Source: Bacteroidia bacterium
GTDB taxonomy: Bacteria; Bacteroidota; Bacteroidia; Chitinophagales; Saprospiraceae
Assembly (NCBI GenBank): GCA_030426765.1
Contig: JAUHXV010000001.1
Span: 62,001 to 126,000 of the forward strand
Length of the DNA stretch: 64,000 nt
Reading direction: 5' to 3'
Shown: one piece after another, positions 23,960-32,981 of the stretch
Layout: each line of letters begins with the position of its first letter
Numbering within the stretch: the stretch's first letter is position 1
Made by a program: the position numbers and the translations under genes
Notes under the pieces: model-generated
What the model saw: only the letters and a program-made list of their open reading frames with translations
Told to the model about the DNA's origin: nothing
The model's database searches: none

Positions 23960-25609
23960 ATGACAGCCATCCTTTATTATATAAAACTAACCATCCTTTG
24001 CCTTATTGTCCTGCCATTTTGTATGGTGCCACTATTCGCACAATCATATACGCATCAGGATACCCTGCGAGGCTCCATCACCCCGGAACGCGCCTGGTGG
24101 GACCTCAACTACTACGATTTGGCCCTCGAGGTCGATATCGACAACAAAAGCATACAAGGGTCCAATACGATTTTCTTTTTCGTAACGATTCCACAGCAAC
24201 GGATGCAAATTGATCTGCAGCAACCACTCGAAGTCACCGAGGTGGTATATAAAGACAAACCCATCACCTTCTCGCGGGAGGGCAATGTATACTGGATTGA
24301 TTTTCCATACCCGCTGTCTTCGGGAGCCAGAGAAAGCGTGACAATCCATTACGAAGGGGTTCCGCGACAAGCCAAAAGGGCTCCCTGGGATGGAGGCTTT
24401 TCCTGGTCAACAGATTCTGCAGGAAGTCCTTTTGTGGCCACGAGCAACCAGGGACTTGGCGCCAGTGTATGGTGGCCGTGCAAAGATCACATGTACGACG
24501 AACCGGATAGCATGCTCATGCGTATAACGGTACCCGCACCGCTCACAAATGTGTCCAATGGTCGACTACGACAAATCGACTATCATCCCGAAGGAAGGCG
24601 AACCTATCACTGGTTTGTCAGCAATCCGATAAACAACTACGGTGTCAATCTGAATATCGCGCGCTATGCCCACTGGTCCGACACCTTACATGGCGAAAAA
24701 GGAATACTGGATATGGAATTCTATGTGCTCGAAGAAAATTATGAAAAAGCAAGAGTGCATTTCCAGGATGCCCACCGTACTATACGCGCATTTGAATACT
24801 GGTTTGGACCCTACCCTTTTTATGAAGATGGCTATAAGCTGGTTGAAGCACCATATCTCGGGATGGAACATCAGAGCAGTGTTACCTATGGTAATGAATA
24901 TAAGATGGGCTATCTCGGCGCAGACTTATCGTCAACCGGATGGGGGTTGAAATTTGATTTTATCATCATCCACGAATCAGGCCATGAATGGTGGGCCAAT
25001 AGCATCACGTATAAGGATATTGCAGACATGTGGATTCACGAATCGTTTACCAACTATTCTGAGTCGCTCTATCTCGATTACCATTTCTCAAAAAAAGCCG
25101 GTAGCGAATATGTGATTGGTACGCGTAAAAATATCATCAACGACAAACCGATCATTGGTCCGTATCATGTCAACCAAAGAGGATCCGGAGATATGTATTA
25201 CAAAGGCGGTAATATGCTGCATACGCTGCGCACATGGCTTGATGATGATGCCCTGTGGAGAGAAATTTTACGCGGTATGCAAAAAGAGTTTTATCACCAG
25301 ACCGTGACGACCAACCAGATCGAAACCTATATGGAAGAGAAAACGGGGTTGCCGCTGAATGCTTTTTTCAACCAGTACTTGCGCGATGTGAGAATTCCTG
25401 TCCTGGAATATGAAATCAAAGGCAAAAAAGTCAAATACAGATACGGCGAAGTAGTGGAAGGTTTTTCTATGCCCTTACAAGTGATGATTAATGGTAAGCT
25501 CGAAACACTACGACCCACAAATGACTGGCAAACTTTTCAGGGTGATAAAGCCGTGAGGACATTTGTGGTGGATGAAAACTACTATGTGCTGCAAAAAAAC
25601 ATGCATTAA
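23960..25609 (+). CDS. M1-family zinc aminopeptidase, exported
   Basis: 549 residues from ATG 23960, chosen because it gives a normal signal peptide (MTAILYYIKLTILCLIVLPF... ending near PLFAQ at 28); a longer frame from 23897 adds 21 residues with no sense. The N-terminal beta domain (40-240) leads to the catalytic domain with the exopeptidase box GMEHQ (301-305), zinc site H338-E-S-G-H342 and E361, spacing HEXXH-x18-E as in M1 enzymes. It lacks the ARM-like C-terminal domain of long aminopeptidase N; short Bacteroidota M1 proteins are usual. It should act in the periplasm or outside the cell on peptide N-termini. Confidence 0.88.
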   Translation: MTAILYYIKLTILCLIVLPFCMVPLFAQSYTHQDTLRGSITPERAWWDLNYYDLALEVDIDNKSIQGSNTIFFFVTIPQQRMQIDLQQPLEVTEVVYKDKPITFSREGNVYWIDFPYPLSSGARESVTIHYEGVPRQAKRAPWDGGFSWSTDSAGSPFVATSNQGLGASVWWPCKDHMYDEPDSMLMRITVPAPLTNVSNGRLRQIDYHPEGRRTYHWFVSNPINNYGVNLNIARYAHWSDTLHGEKGILDMEFYVLEENYEKARVHFQDAHRTIRAFEYWFGPYPFYEDGYKLVEAPYLGMEHQSSVTYGNEYKMGYLGADLSSTGWGLKFDFIIIHESGHEWWANSITYKDIADMWIHESFTNYSESLYLDYHFSKKAGSEYVIGTRKNIINDKPIIGPYHVNQRGSGDMYYKGGNMLHTLRTWLDDDALWREILRGMQKEFYHQTVTTNQIETYMEEKTGLPLNAFFNQYLRDVRIPVLEYEIKGKKVKYRYGEVVEGFSMPLQVMINGKLETLRPTNDWQTFQGDKAVRTFVVDENYYVLQKNMH

Positions 25610-25753
25610 TCCGCTCATAAACACCGGTTCCAAAAACCGCTTTGAAATGAAAAGGGCCCGGATCCTTCGATCGCGAGCCCCGGAGACGCGACAAAACGTC
25701 AAACAATACAAAGACCATGTTTCTCATTAATCGTTGCACAGGACGCTAATCGA

Positions 25754-26452
25754 ATGAAGGGAAAACAACCATCCATAGCTCCTCGCCAATACCTCGATCT
25801 GTTGTCAGAAAAATTCCTGAAAGAAGGAGATCCGCTAAGGGCCGAACAGCAACACGCGTATACGCGACGTCAATTTGCTTACTATGGTTTGGGAGCGCCT
25901 CAGTGGATGGCCATCGCAAAAGAATTTTTTCACGAGCACGGTGTGTACTCCGGCCACCAGCTTGAAGAGTTTATACACGGTTGTTTTGAACAGGAGTATC
26001 GCGAGATTCATTTTGTCGGATTGCAGATGATGGAGCAGATGCTCAAATACCAGGACAGATCCTGGATAGGCGTTTTGGAATACTGTATTACCACACAATC
26101 CTGGTGGGATACTGTCGACTGGATCGCCAAACTCACAGGAAAGCATTTTCAAAGCTATCCGGAACAGCAGCACGTATATGCCAGAAAGTGGATCTCATCT
26201 GACCATATGTGGTTGCAGCGAGTGGCCATTATTCACCAGCTTTTCTATCGCGAAAAGACCGACGAAGCCCTGTTGTTTGAAATGATTTTGGCTGTAGCAG
26301 ACAGTAAAGAGTTTTTTTTACGAAAAGCCTGCGGATGGGCCTTGCGTCAGCACGCGAAAGTGTTTCCGGATCACGTCCGTACGTTTATTGAAAGTCATAA
26401 ACTTTCAGGGCTGACAGTACGGGAAGCCAGGAAGCAGCTTTTGCGAGGCTGA
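25754..26452 (+). CDS. DNA alkylation repair protein, AlkD-like
   Basis: 232 residues of HEAT-like alpha repeats. The features seen are YTRRQFAYYGLGAP near the start, QSWWDTVDWIAKL (about 115-127) and FFLRKACGWALRQHAK (about 191-206), matching the AlkD positions that line the DNA groove, including the Asp/Trp pair that handles damaged bases. AlkD excises alkylated purines such as 3- and 7-methyl derivatives. It is a single-gene unit beginning 144 bp after the M1 peptidase. It could also be a non-catalytic HEAT relative, but WWDTVD is intact. Confidence 0.85.
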   Translation: MKGKQPSIAPRQYLDLLSEKFLKEGDPLRAEQQHAYTRRQFAYYGLGAPQWMAIAKEFFHEHGVYSGHQLEEFIHGCFEQEYREIHFVGLQMMEQMLKYQDRSWIGVLEYCITTQSWWDTVDWIAKLTGKHFQSYPEQQHVYARKWISSDHMWLQRVAIIHQLFYREKTDEALLFEMILAVADSKEFFLRKACGWALRQHAKVFPDHVRTFIESHKLSGLTVREARKQLLRG

Positions 26453-26680
26453 CATTTTGTTTTAAGTGGGGAGGAAAGGAACCGTGATATTGATTTTGCT
26501 GGTTCCCGGAGAACCCCCTCACGCTGCGCGTGATCCCCCTCAAAAAGGGGATACTCTTTTCTTGAGACAGATATGGATTTATTTACCTAAGCTATATCAC
26601 AAATTGCTCCATGCTCCATGCTCCATGCTCCATGCCTTTCAGTCGCCGTAGCTTTAGCGAAGGAGACCCTCGCTCCACGC
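26453..26680. repeat. Low-complexity repeats at the 3' end of the ABC permease gene
   Basis: Holds CACGCTGCGCGTG (26520-26532) with adjoining CCCCCTC/AAAAGGGGAT, a 7-bp microsatellite (GCTCCAT, about four units, 26607-26637), then GCTTTAGCGAAGGAGA (26651-26666), a word that recurs at 48738-48753 and 48811-48826. The tract runs up to the permease stop codon at 26681. Confidence 0.7.
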
Positions 26681-27922
26681 CTATTCGTATCGCAGCGCCT
26701 CAATCGGATCCAGCCTTGACGCTTTAAGAGCAGGATAAAGTCCGGAAACAAGACCCACGATCATGCAGGTGACAAACCCCAGGATAATCCAGGCCCAGGG
26801 GATGATAAACTTACCCCCGAGAGCAAGTGCTACTCCATTGCCCATCAGGATGCCGAGGATGATGCCGACGACGCCACCCATCTGGCAGATCAGAACAGCT
26901 TCTGTCAGAAACTGAGACATGATATTCGTTCGCGTCGCTCCGAGCGCTTTGGATATGCCGATTTCCCGAGTGCGTTCAGTGACCGAAACGAGCATAATAT
27001 TCATCAGGCCGATGGCAGCGCCCAGCAAAGTGATCAGGCCAATACCAATCGTAGCGAGCCGAATGGTGACAGTGTTTTCTTTCAATATATTCATAAGGCT
27101 ATCACTCTGTCGCATTTCAAAGTCATTTTCTTCAGAAGCCTTGAGTCGACGAATATTGCGCATCAAACCGGTGGCATTCGAGATAGCATCCTCGAGGGAT
27201 TCTGCTTCGCCAACAGACACCGAAATGTTATAATTTTTATTGGCAAATCCATAAAGCCTGCGTTCTGTGAGAAGCGGGATCAGAATCCTGCGATCAGCAC
27301 TGCGCCCCATATTAGATCCCTTGGAGGTAAGTACGCCGATGACGGTAAACCGCCGCCCATCTACAGTGATGTTTTCGTTGAGCGCGGCCAAGGGCTTTTT
27401 ATCAAAAAGGTCATTGACGATATCCATTCCGATCAGCGCTACCTGCGTACCGGACTCATGTTCTATGTTGGTAAAATTCCGGCCGATATCAATCGAATAA
27501 TCCTTTACATCCAGAAACAGATCGTCCACACCAACAACAAGGACGGTCGGATTTGTCTTTTCATCACGATATTTCAACGTGGCACTACCGGTGGAATAGC
27601 CGAAAACCGATACTTTGGAAGACTGAAAATCATATCGCTCTTTAAACGCTATGGCTTGTCGGAAGTCGATCGGATCTCCTCGTTTGGCTCTTCTTCCATC
27701 CCGATTGGAATGCAAGCTTGAGCCACTCCGGATGACTTCGAAAGAGTTGGCCCCCATTCGGGAGAAGCTGTCATTCATTGTAAAAAGTAGTGCATCGATG
27801 GAGGTGAGAATACCCACCAGCGCCATGATCCCAAAAGCAATAATCAGTAAGGTGAGAATTGCTCGGAGCGCATTGGCGCGAACGGACTTAACAGACTGTG
27901 ATAGATTTTCAGCGAATAACAT
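26681..27922 (-). CDS. ABC transporter permease, MacB/FtsX-type
   Basis: 413 residues. One N-terminal helix ([22 protein letters not shown]), a large periplasmic MacB_PCD domain (about 40-270), then three helices in the C-terminal FtsX domain with the typical [27 protein letters not shown] segment near 315-345. These type VII-ABC permeases pass force from a cytoplasmic ATPase to periplasmic partners (lipoprotein or toxin export, division). The partner ATPase gene is not adjacent, so it acts with a subunit encoded elsewhere. It ends ...DPIEALRYE, the common family ending. Confidence 0.88.
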   Translation of the reverse strand: MLFAENLSQSVKSVRANALRAILTLLIIAFGIMALVGILTSIDALLFTMNDSFSRMGANSFEVIRSGSSLHSNRDGRRAKRGDPIDFRQAIAFKERYDFQSSKVSVFGYSTGSATLKYRDEKTNPTVLVVGVDDLFLDVKDYSIDIGRNFTNIEHESGTQVALIGMDIVNDLFDKKPLAALNENITVDGRRFTVIGVLTSKGSNMGRSADRRILIPLLTERRLYGFANKNYNISVSVGEAESLEDAISNATGLMRNIRRLKASEENDFEMRQSDSLMNILKENTVTIRLATIGIGLITLLGAAIGLMNIMLVSVTERTREIGISKALGATRTNIMSQFLTEAVLICQMGGVVGIILGILMGNGVALALGGKFIIPWAWIILGFVTCMIVGLVSGLYPALKASRLDPIEALRYE

Positions 27923-28017
27923 AACTTCCGGTTCCGGCGCAAGATAAAGATACTATCTCCATCCTGAGGCCGGGTATTTAGGAATCCATAATTAGACCTG
28001 AACGCCACCCTCTTCGA

Positions 28018-28812
28018 CTAAGACTCAAAAATATTGCGGATATGAGTAGTCACAGCGTGGTGAATAGCTTTGGGTGCCGCGATGACTTCGCCATTTTGAA
28101 GCATCTGATCCTCCCCTTTAAAGTCTGTTGTTTTTCCTCCCGCTTCCTCGACAATGATAATACCGCCTGCTATGTCCCAGGCATTGAGCGTGGTTTCGTA
28201 ATAGACATCAAAACGACCACACGCTACATATGCCAGATCGATGGCAGCAGATCCCAACCGTCGAATTCCACTCGCATGATTCAGGAAAAAGTCAAAAGCA
28301 GAACTTAGTTTAGGCAGGTTACCACGAGAGGCATATGGAAATCCGGTCGCCACAATCGCCTCGTCGATTTTATTTCTCGTAGACACTTGAATTCTCTGCC
28401 CGTTACACCACGCACCACCACCTCTCCATGCATAGTAGTTTTCGTGGTTTTCAACATCGCTGACGATACCGAGCAGGATTTCATCCTGTCGAACCAGACC
28501 GACCGAAACGGCATACAAAGGGATGCCCTGCAGAAAATTGGTTGTGCCATCCAGCGGATCGATGACCCAGGTATACTCAGAGGTTTGCTGTTCAACAGTT
28601 TCTTCTTCTGTGATAAAACCAGCCTTCGGAAGTGTTTTTCCCAGACCGGAAACCAGAATTTCTTCGGCACGCTGATCCACATAACTGACAAGACTGTTTT
28701 TAGATTTCGTAATGATATCAGCTTCTCTGACTTTCCCCGCCTGTGAACGGATAAACTGAGCCGCTTCTTCGACTACGATCAGCGCTTTATCCAGGATATT
28801 TTTTAACTCCAT
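28018..28812 (-). CDS. suhB: Inositol-1-monophosphatase family phosphatase
   Basis: 264 residues. Three metal-site motifs are present: E69-E70 (ITEEET), D85-P-L-D88-G-T (VIDPLDGTTNF) and W212-D213-IAGG near the end. These bind the two or three Mg ions of the inositol-phosphatase fold. The substrate may be inositol-1-phosphate or another sugar phosphate; SuhB-like members also influence ribosome biogenesis, so the symbol is family-level. No signal peptide, so cytoplasmic. Stands alone between the permease and DUF1572 genes. Confidence 0.88.
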   Translation of the reverse strand: MELKNILDKALIVVEEAAQFIRSQAGKVREADIITKSKNSLVSYVDQRAEEILVSGLGKTLPKAGFITEEETVEQQTSEYTWVIDPLDGTTNFLQGIPLYAVSVGLVRQDEILLGIVSDVENHENYYAWRGGGAWCNGQRIQVSTRNKIDEAIVATGFPYASRGNLPKLSSAFDFFLNHASGIRRLGSAAIDLAYVACGRFDVYYETTLNAWDIAGGIIIVEEAGGKTTDFKGEDQMLQNGEVIAAPKAIHHAVTTHIRNIFES

Positions 28813-28907
28813 GCGTACAAAGATACAATGTTGCCTGTAGTGGCCTGAAGCCCGGAAAAGGGATTGCAGGAAAGAATGGGCAGAAGGCTTTTCACTACTT
28901 TTATGAA

Positions 28908-29462
28908 ATGAAATCAGCAGCTGTTACCCCGTTTGAAAATCTTTTTCAATACTATAAAAGGCTTGGAGAAAAAGCAATGGATCAGGTGAGCGATGAGGCA
29001 CTGTTTCACACACCGGATCAAAAAAGCAATAGCATCAGTGTGATCGTCAAGCACCTGCACGGCAATATGCTTTCAAGGTGGACGGACTTTCTGACTTCCG
29101 ACGGGGAAAAGGAATGGCGCAAACGCGATGAGGAGTTTGAAGAGACCCTTACCACCCGCGCTCAAGTCTTGCACTTGTGGGAAGAAGGGTGGAAATGTTT
29201 GTTTGACGCCTTGCATCCACTCACCGAAGAAGACCTGAAGAAAGTTGTCTATATCCGAAACATGGGACAGCCTGCTGAAGAAGCGATACTTCGGCAACTC
29301 GCCCACTATGCCTACCATGTCGGTCAGATGGTATATCTCGCGAGAATGCTGAATGAAGGAGACTGGACATCATTAACGATTCCAAAAAATCAATCGAAAC
29401 AGTTTAATGAGGAGAGGTTTGGAAAAGAGAGAAGGATGAAGGACTTTACGGAGGACAAATAA
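28908..29462 (+). CDS. DUF1572 / DinB-like four-helix protein
   Basis: 184 residues, all helical. Putative metal histidines are in SVIVKHLHGNM (about 45-55) and LRQLAHYAYHVGQM (about 132-145), the DinB-superfamily layout of three His on a four-helix bundle. DUF1572 proteins resemble bacillithiol or mycothiol transferases (DinB_2/YfiT), so a thiol-transfer role is possible; no direct evidence. A charged tail (EERFGKERRMKDFTEDK) follows. It is followed by structured repeat copy 2. Confidence 0.75.
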   Translation: MKSAAVTPFENLFQYYKRLGEKAMDQVSDEALFHTPDQKSNSISVIVKHLHGNMLSRWTDFLTSDGEKEWRKRDEEFEETLTTRAQVLHLWEEGWKCLFDALHPLTEEDLKKVVYIRNMGQPAEEAILRQLAHYAYHVGQMVYLARMLNEGDWTSLTIPKNQSKQFNEERFGKERRMKDFTEDK

Positions 29463-29877
29463 AAGTTAACTACGAATTACGAATTACGTTTTTTCTTAGT
29501 TTTGTTTTTGCCTTGTGTAGGTCCAAAATTTTCAAGTATTTAAAATCATCCTGATTGGGAGATTTGTTACTTTTTTCACATGTCCTGAAACCGAAAGTGT
29601 TTCAGGATTGCCATCCTGCAATATTTTAATTGCAGGACACAAAAAAGTAACCAAAAAGTCTAGTGATTCAAAAAACTCACTTTTAGGTCCGTTCAATTTT
29701 TAGCATTTTGGTATGCTGTCTCGCTATCTCGGTTTTCATAGTCCACCTTTTTTCTCTTGCGGACGAAAAAAGATGGCCGCCGGAGCGTTCAAACAGTTTT
29801 GAATCACAAAATGATTTTACCTATTCTCTCTGAAATTACTTAAGCGAGTGATTCTATTTAATATTGGCTTGAAGTTG
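29463..29877. other. 415-bp convergent gap holding repeat copy 2
   Basis: No gene. Contains ACGAATTACGAATTACG just after the stop (29472-29488) and structured element copy 2; the remainder is AT-rich with nothing else recognisable. Confidence 0.7.
29563..29807 (+). repeat. Dispersed structured element, copy 2
   Basis: GTTACTTTTTT (29566-29576) pairs with AAAAAAGTAAC (29641-29651) around two inner stems (TCCTGAAAC/GTTTCAGGA and TCCTGCAAT/ATTGCAGGA). Then CAAAAAGTCTA, an 11-nt arm GTGATTCAAAA at 29663-29673, AACTC, an inner hairpin (29743-29754 with 29765-29776, one mismatch) with loop TCTTGCGGAC, TTCAAACAG, and the matching arm TTTTGAATCAC at 29797-29807. Spacing agrees with copies 1 and 3 within a few nucleotides. 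It ends 70 bp before the stop of the oxidoreductase gene. Confidence 0.8.
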
Positions 29878-31050
29878 TTATATGTTCTTTGTTTTACTTC
29901 TTTCACTTTCAATCCAGGATTTCTCCTTATAAGACTGGACAACAGCCTCAATAAACGCCATCCCACGCACACCATCATCAGCAGATGGGAAGTCAAGATA
30001 GATTTCGTCAACTGTTTCATGGTTCAGTCGGGCCTGAATACAATGAGCCACATTTCGATAAATATTCGCAAAGGCTTCCAAATAGCCTTCCGGATGCCCG
30101 GAAGGTAGGCGCGTATGCGCTTCCGCCTGAGCACAAAGTCCAGGACCACCGGTTCGATAAATCTGAGTGGGTTTGTCATTCCAGCGAACGATCAATGTGT
30201 TGGGTTCCATCTGGGTCCACTCGAGTCCGCCATACTCCCCGTAGATTTTAATACGCAGGTTATTTTCTTCTCCGGCCGCAACCTGACTGACTGTAAGAAT
30301 GCCACGCGCATCATTTTCAAAACGCAACAGGACATTTCCATCATCATCCAACCGACGCCCGGAAATATGGGTATGCAGATCAGCACAAACGGAGGCTACC
30401 TGAAGTCCGGTGATATACGCACAGAGATTTTCAGCATGCGTGCCAATATCGCCCATGGCTCCGGCAATTCCCGCAAGCGCAGGATCCGTTCGCCAGGAAG
30501 CTTGTTTGTGCCCAGTGGATTCGAGATCGTCGCTGAGCCATCCCTGGGCATATTCAATGACTACCCGTCTGATTTTTCCTAATGCGCCACCAGACACCAG
30601 ATGTCGCGCCTGTTTGACCATTGGGTAACCGGTATAGTTGTGCGTCAAAGCAAAAATCAACCCTGTCGTGCGAACTTTTTCACGCAGCTGAATAGCTTCA
30701 TCCAATGTCAAACACAAAGGTTTGTCGCAAACCACATGGAATCCATGTTCCAGTGCCAGCATGGCAGGGGTAAAATGAAGATGATTTGGGGTCACAATGG
30801 AAACAAAATCCATTCGCTCTCCTAAAGGAAGCTTTGCCTCTTCCTCCATCATTTGCGTGTAGGAGGCATAACATCGTTCAGCCGGAAGAAATAAGTCTTT
30901 TCCGCTGAGCAGGGATACTTGCGGATCGGAACTGAAAGCTCCGCAAACGAGCTCAATCTGACCGTCAATTGCGGCTGCCATGCGGTGGACTGCACCTATA
31001 AAGGCGCCACGGCCACCGCCCACCATTCCCATTCTTATTTTGCGTTTCAT
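29878..31050 (-). CDS. Gfo/Idh/MocA-family oxidoreductase
   Basis: 390 residues. N-terminal Rossmann domain with GMVGGGRGAFIGAVHR (8-23) and VSIVTPNHLH (about 84-93); the family EKP motif appears as C108-D-K-P111, which supplies the lysine. The C-terminal alpha/beta domain follows, with GAMGDIGTHAENLC placing the catalytic-type D and H. Such NAD(P)-dependent enzymes act on sugars, inositols or sugar nucleotides; the exact substrate is not readable. It diverges from the OmpA-type gene, the two starts being 138 bp apart. Confidence 0.88.
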   Translation of the reverse strand: MKRKIRMGMVGGGRGAFIGAVHRMAAAIDGQIELVCGAFSSDPQVSLLSGKDLFLPAERCYASYTQMMEEEAKLPLGERMDFVSIVTPNHLHFTPAMLALEHGFHVVCDKPLCLTLDEAIQLREKVRTTGLIFALTHNYTGYPMVKQARHLVSGGALGKIRRVVIEYAQGWLSDDLESTGHKQASWRTDPALAGIAGAMGDIGTHAENLCAYITGLQVASVCADLHTHISGRRLDDDGNVLLRFENDARGILTVSQVAAGEENNLRIKIYGEYGGLEWTQMEPNTLIVRWNDKPTQIYRTGGPGLCAQAEAHTRLPSGHPEGYLEAFANIYRNVAHCIQARLNHETVDEIYLDFPSADDGVRGMAFIEAVVQSYKEKSWIESERSKTKNI

Positions 31051-31072
31051 ACCTAAAGGTTGGTATTAATAA

Positions 31073-31080
31073 TATTTTTG
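31073..31080 (+). promoter_or_regulatory. Bacteroidota -7 element (TATTTTTG)
   Basis: Fits TAnnTTTG. It lies about 110 bp before the ATG of the OmpA-type gene at 31189. No clear -33 TTG at the usual spacing, so confidence is moderate. Confidence 0.4.
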
Positions 31081-31188
31081 CGCCGTAATTTATTCTAAAA
31101 AAGACAGTTTCCGGTGGTCACAGACGTAATCCATGCCGGGAAACGTTATGAAGGAGAACATTTGGAAATTTTGTCAGACAAACCGATA

Positions 31189-32967
31189 ATGAAGCACACG
31201 AGAATTATACTTCTGTTGATCACCGCCCTTTTGGCGTCCATCGCGACATACGGTCAGCAGTTGAAAGCAGTAAAGCAAATCGAGGGGATTCCGCCCAAAG
31301 TCGAGTACCGGGCCATGGCTCATGATGAGGCAGGCAATCAGTATGTCGCAACCAGCGTAGATGTATTTTTGATAGCCGCCAATAGCTACCAGGCACAAGC
31401 CCTGGGCGTTGGCGATCAAATCGTGGATGTAGACTGGCACAAAGACTATGGCCTGATCATGCTCTACAAAGACGGACAGATTCATTTTACCGGTTCCGGA
31501 AAGGTCATTACAGTAGAAGCAGACTCAGGAGCCACCTGTATGGACGTTTCGAAATCCATGATCTGGGTAGGCACCAACAATGGTGTGTCCACCGTCTCAA
31601 TCCTCAAGGAGCAGGTAGTGGATCGGTATACAACAGAAGATGGTGTGCTGGAGAGTAACCACATTCATTTTATTCAATCGGACAACTACGGTGTGCGTTG
31701 GATTGGCACGGATGCCGGCGTCGTTAGGATCGTTAAAGACAAATGGAAGCTGTATGAAAAAACGCAGGCCGTAACCGCGATCACGATGACTTCTGAAGGC
31801 GCCTGGATGGCTGCCGACAGCAATATGTGGCTTGTGGATTCCTATAACCGATGGTATACCATTGATGCCTGGAAAGATCTCGTGGAAGGAAGGGTAAAAG
31901 CACTCTCTTCTGATCGCAATGAGCACATTTATATTGCTTCGGAAGTGATGGTCAAATATAATCCGTATGAAGAGGAGATCGTCATGCTCAATGAAGGCGG
32001 TGCATCCGACCAAATGATCCTGCTCTCTCAGGGCCCTGGCAAAGATGTCTGGATGGCGGGTCATAATGGTTTGGCCAAAGTGGTCGAGGACACCACAACA
32101 GTTTTGGTACCTGTATCCAAAGGAGATAAACTCGCTGCCGTCGTCAATGTCAAATCCACGCCCGTGTGTGTCGGTACAACTACCGGTCACCTGGTGGTTG
32201 ATGTAGCCGGAGGATCTCCACCTTACACATACGCATGGGGAGGACTGGATACGGAACTCAACGAGGCCACCGGGCTTGCGCCTGGATTATATCAAGTGAC
32301 CGTCACTGACACAGAAGGGAACACAATACTTGCCAGCGGAATTATTCCTGCCTCACCGCAATTGAATCTCGTGACCACCATTGGTGCAAAAGCTTCAGAC
32401 AAGCTTGCAAGCGACGGAAAATCCTCAGCCCGAGTGGAAGGCGGAGTTGCACCTTATACGTATGCCTGGAGCAATGGAGAAACAACAGATTATGCCTTAG
32501 CGCTACCGGCAGGAGAACACACCCTGACCGTCAAAGACGCCAACGGTTGTCTGGCTACATCAACAGTCGTTATGGAGGCCGACAAGGTGCTTAAGTCACT
32601 CGACATTGCTACCCTTTCATTGGGGCAGACGATACGCGTAGACAAACTGTATTTCACGGCTGATAGCACCAATATCGAACCCACATCCTATGCGGTGCTC
32701 GAAGAGATATATGATTTTCTGGAAGAGAACAAAAATGTCGTTATAGAAATCGGGGGGCATACCAACGGACTTCCCGAACACGAATACTGCGATCGACTTT
32801 CTACCGACCGAGCAGAAAACGTAGCCGAGTATTTATATGACCGAGGAATTCCAAAAACGCAGATCACCGCAAAAGGGTATGGAAAACGAGAGCCGATTGC
32901 GACAAACCGAACGGTCGACGGGCGGCGAAAAAATCAGCGGGTGGAAATAAAAGTGGTCTCGATGTAA
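31189..32967 (+). CDS. Exported propeller/SprB-repeat/OmpA protein
   Basis: 592 residues from ATG 31189, which begins a good signal peptide (MKHTRIILLLITALLASIATYG); the frame is open back to 31114. Residues 25-330 hold propeller-like repeats (IWVGTNNGVSTVSI; RWIGTDAGVVRIV). About 335-455 are two SprB-type Ig repeats (GGSPPYTYAWGG; GGVAPYTYAWSNG). About 475-592 is an OmpA peptidoglycan-binding domain (LYFTADSTNIEPTSY, IGGHTNGLPEHEYCDRLSTDRAENV, NQRVEIKV). It probably ties the cell wall to a surface or periplasmic sensor. The three-part fusion resembles T9SS-associated OmpA proteins. Tail-to-tail with the ATP-grasp gene, 14 bp apart. Confidence 0.82.
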   Translation: MKHTRIILLLITALLASIATYGQQLKAVKQIEGIPPKVEYRAMAHDEAGNQYVATSVDVFLIAANSYQAQALGVGDQIVDVDWHKDYGLIMLYKDGQIHFTGSGKVITVEADSGATCMDVSKSMIWVGTNNGVSTVSILKEQVVDRYTTEDGVLESNHIHFIQSDNYGVRWIGTDAGVVRIVKDKWKLYEKTQAVTAITMTSEGAWMAADSNMWLVDSYNRWYTIDAWKDLVEGRVKALSSDRNEHIYIASEVMVKYNPYEEEIVMLNEGGASDQMILLSQGPGKDVWMAGHNGLAKVVEDTTTVLVPVSKGDKLAAVVNVKSTPVCVGTTTGHLVVDVAGGSPPYTYAWGGLDTELNEATGLAPGLYQVTVTDTEGNTILASGIIPASPQLNLVTTIGAKASDKLASDGKSSARVEGGVAPYTYAWSNGETTDYALALPAGEHTLTVKDANGCLATSTVVMEADKVLKSLDIATLSLGQTIRVDKLYFTADSTNIEPTSYAVLEEIYDFLEENKNVVIEIGGHTNGLPEHEYCDRLSTDRAENVAEYLYDRGIPKTQITAKGYGKREPIATNRTVDGRRKNQRVEIKVVSM

Positions 32968-32981
32968 ACCTGCTCAGCGGG

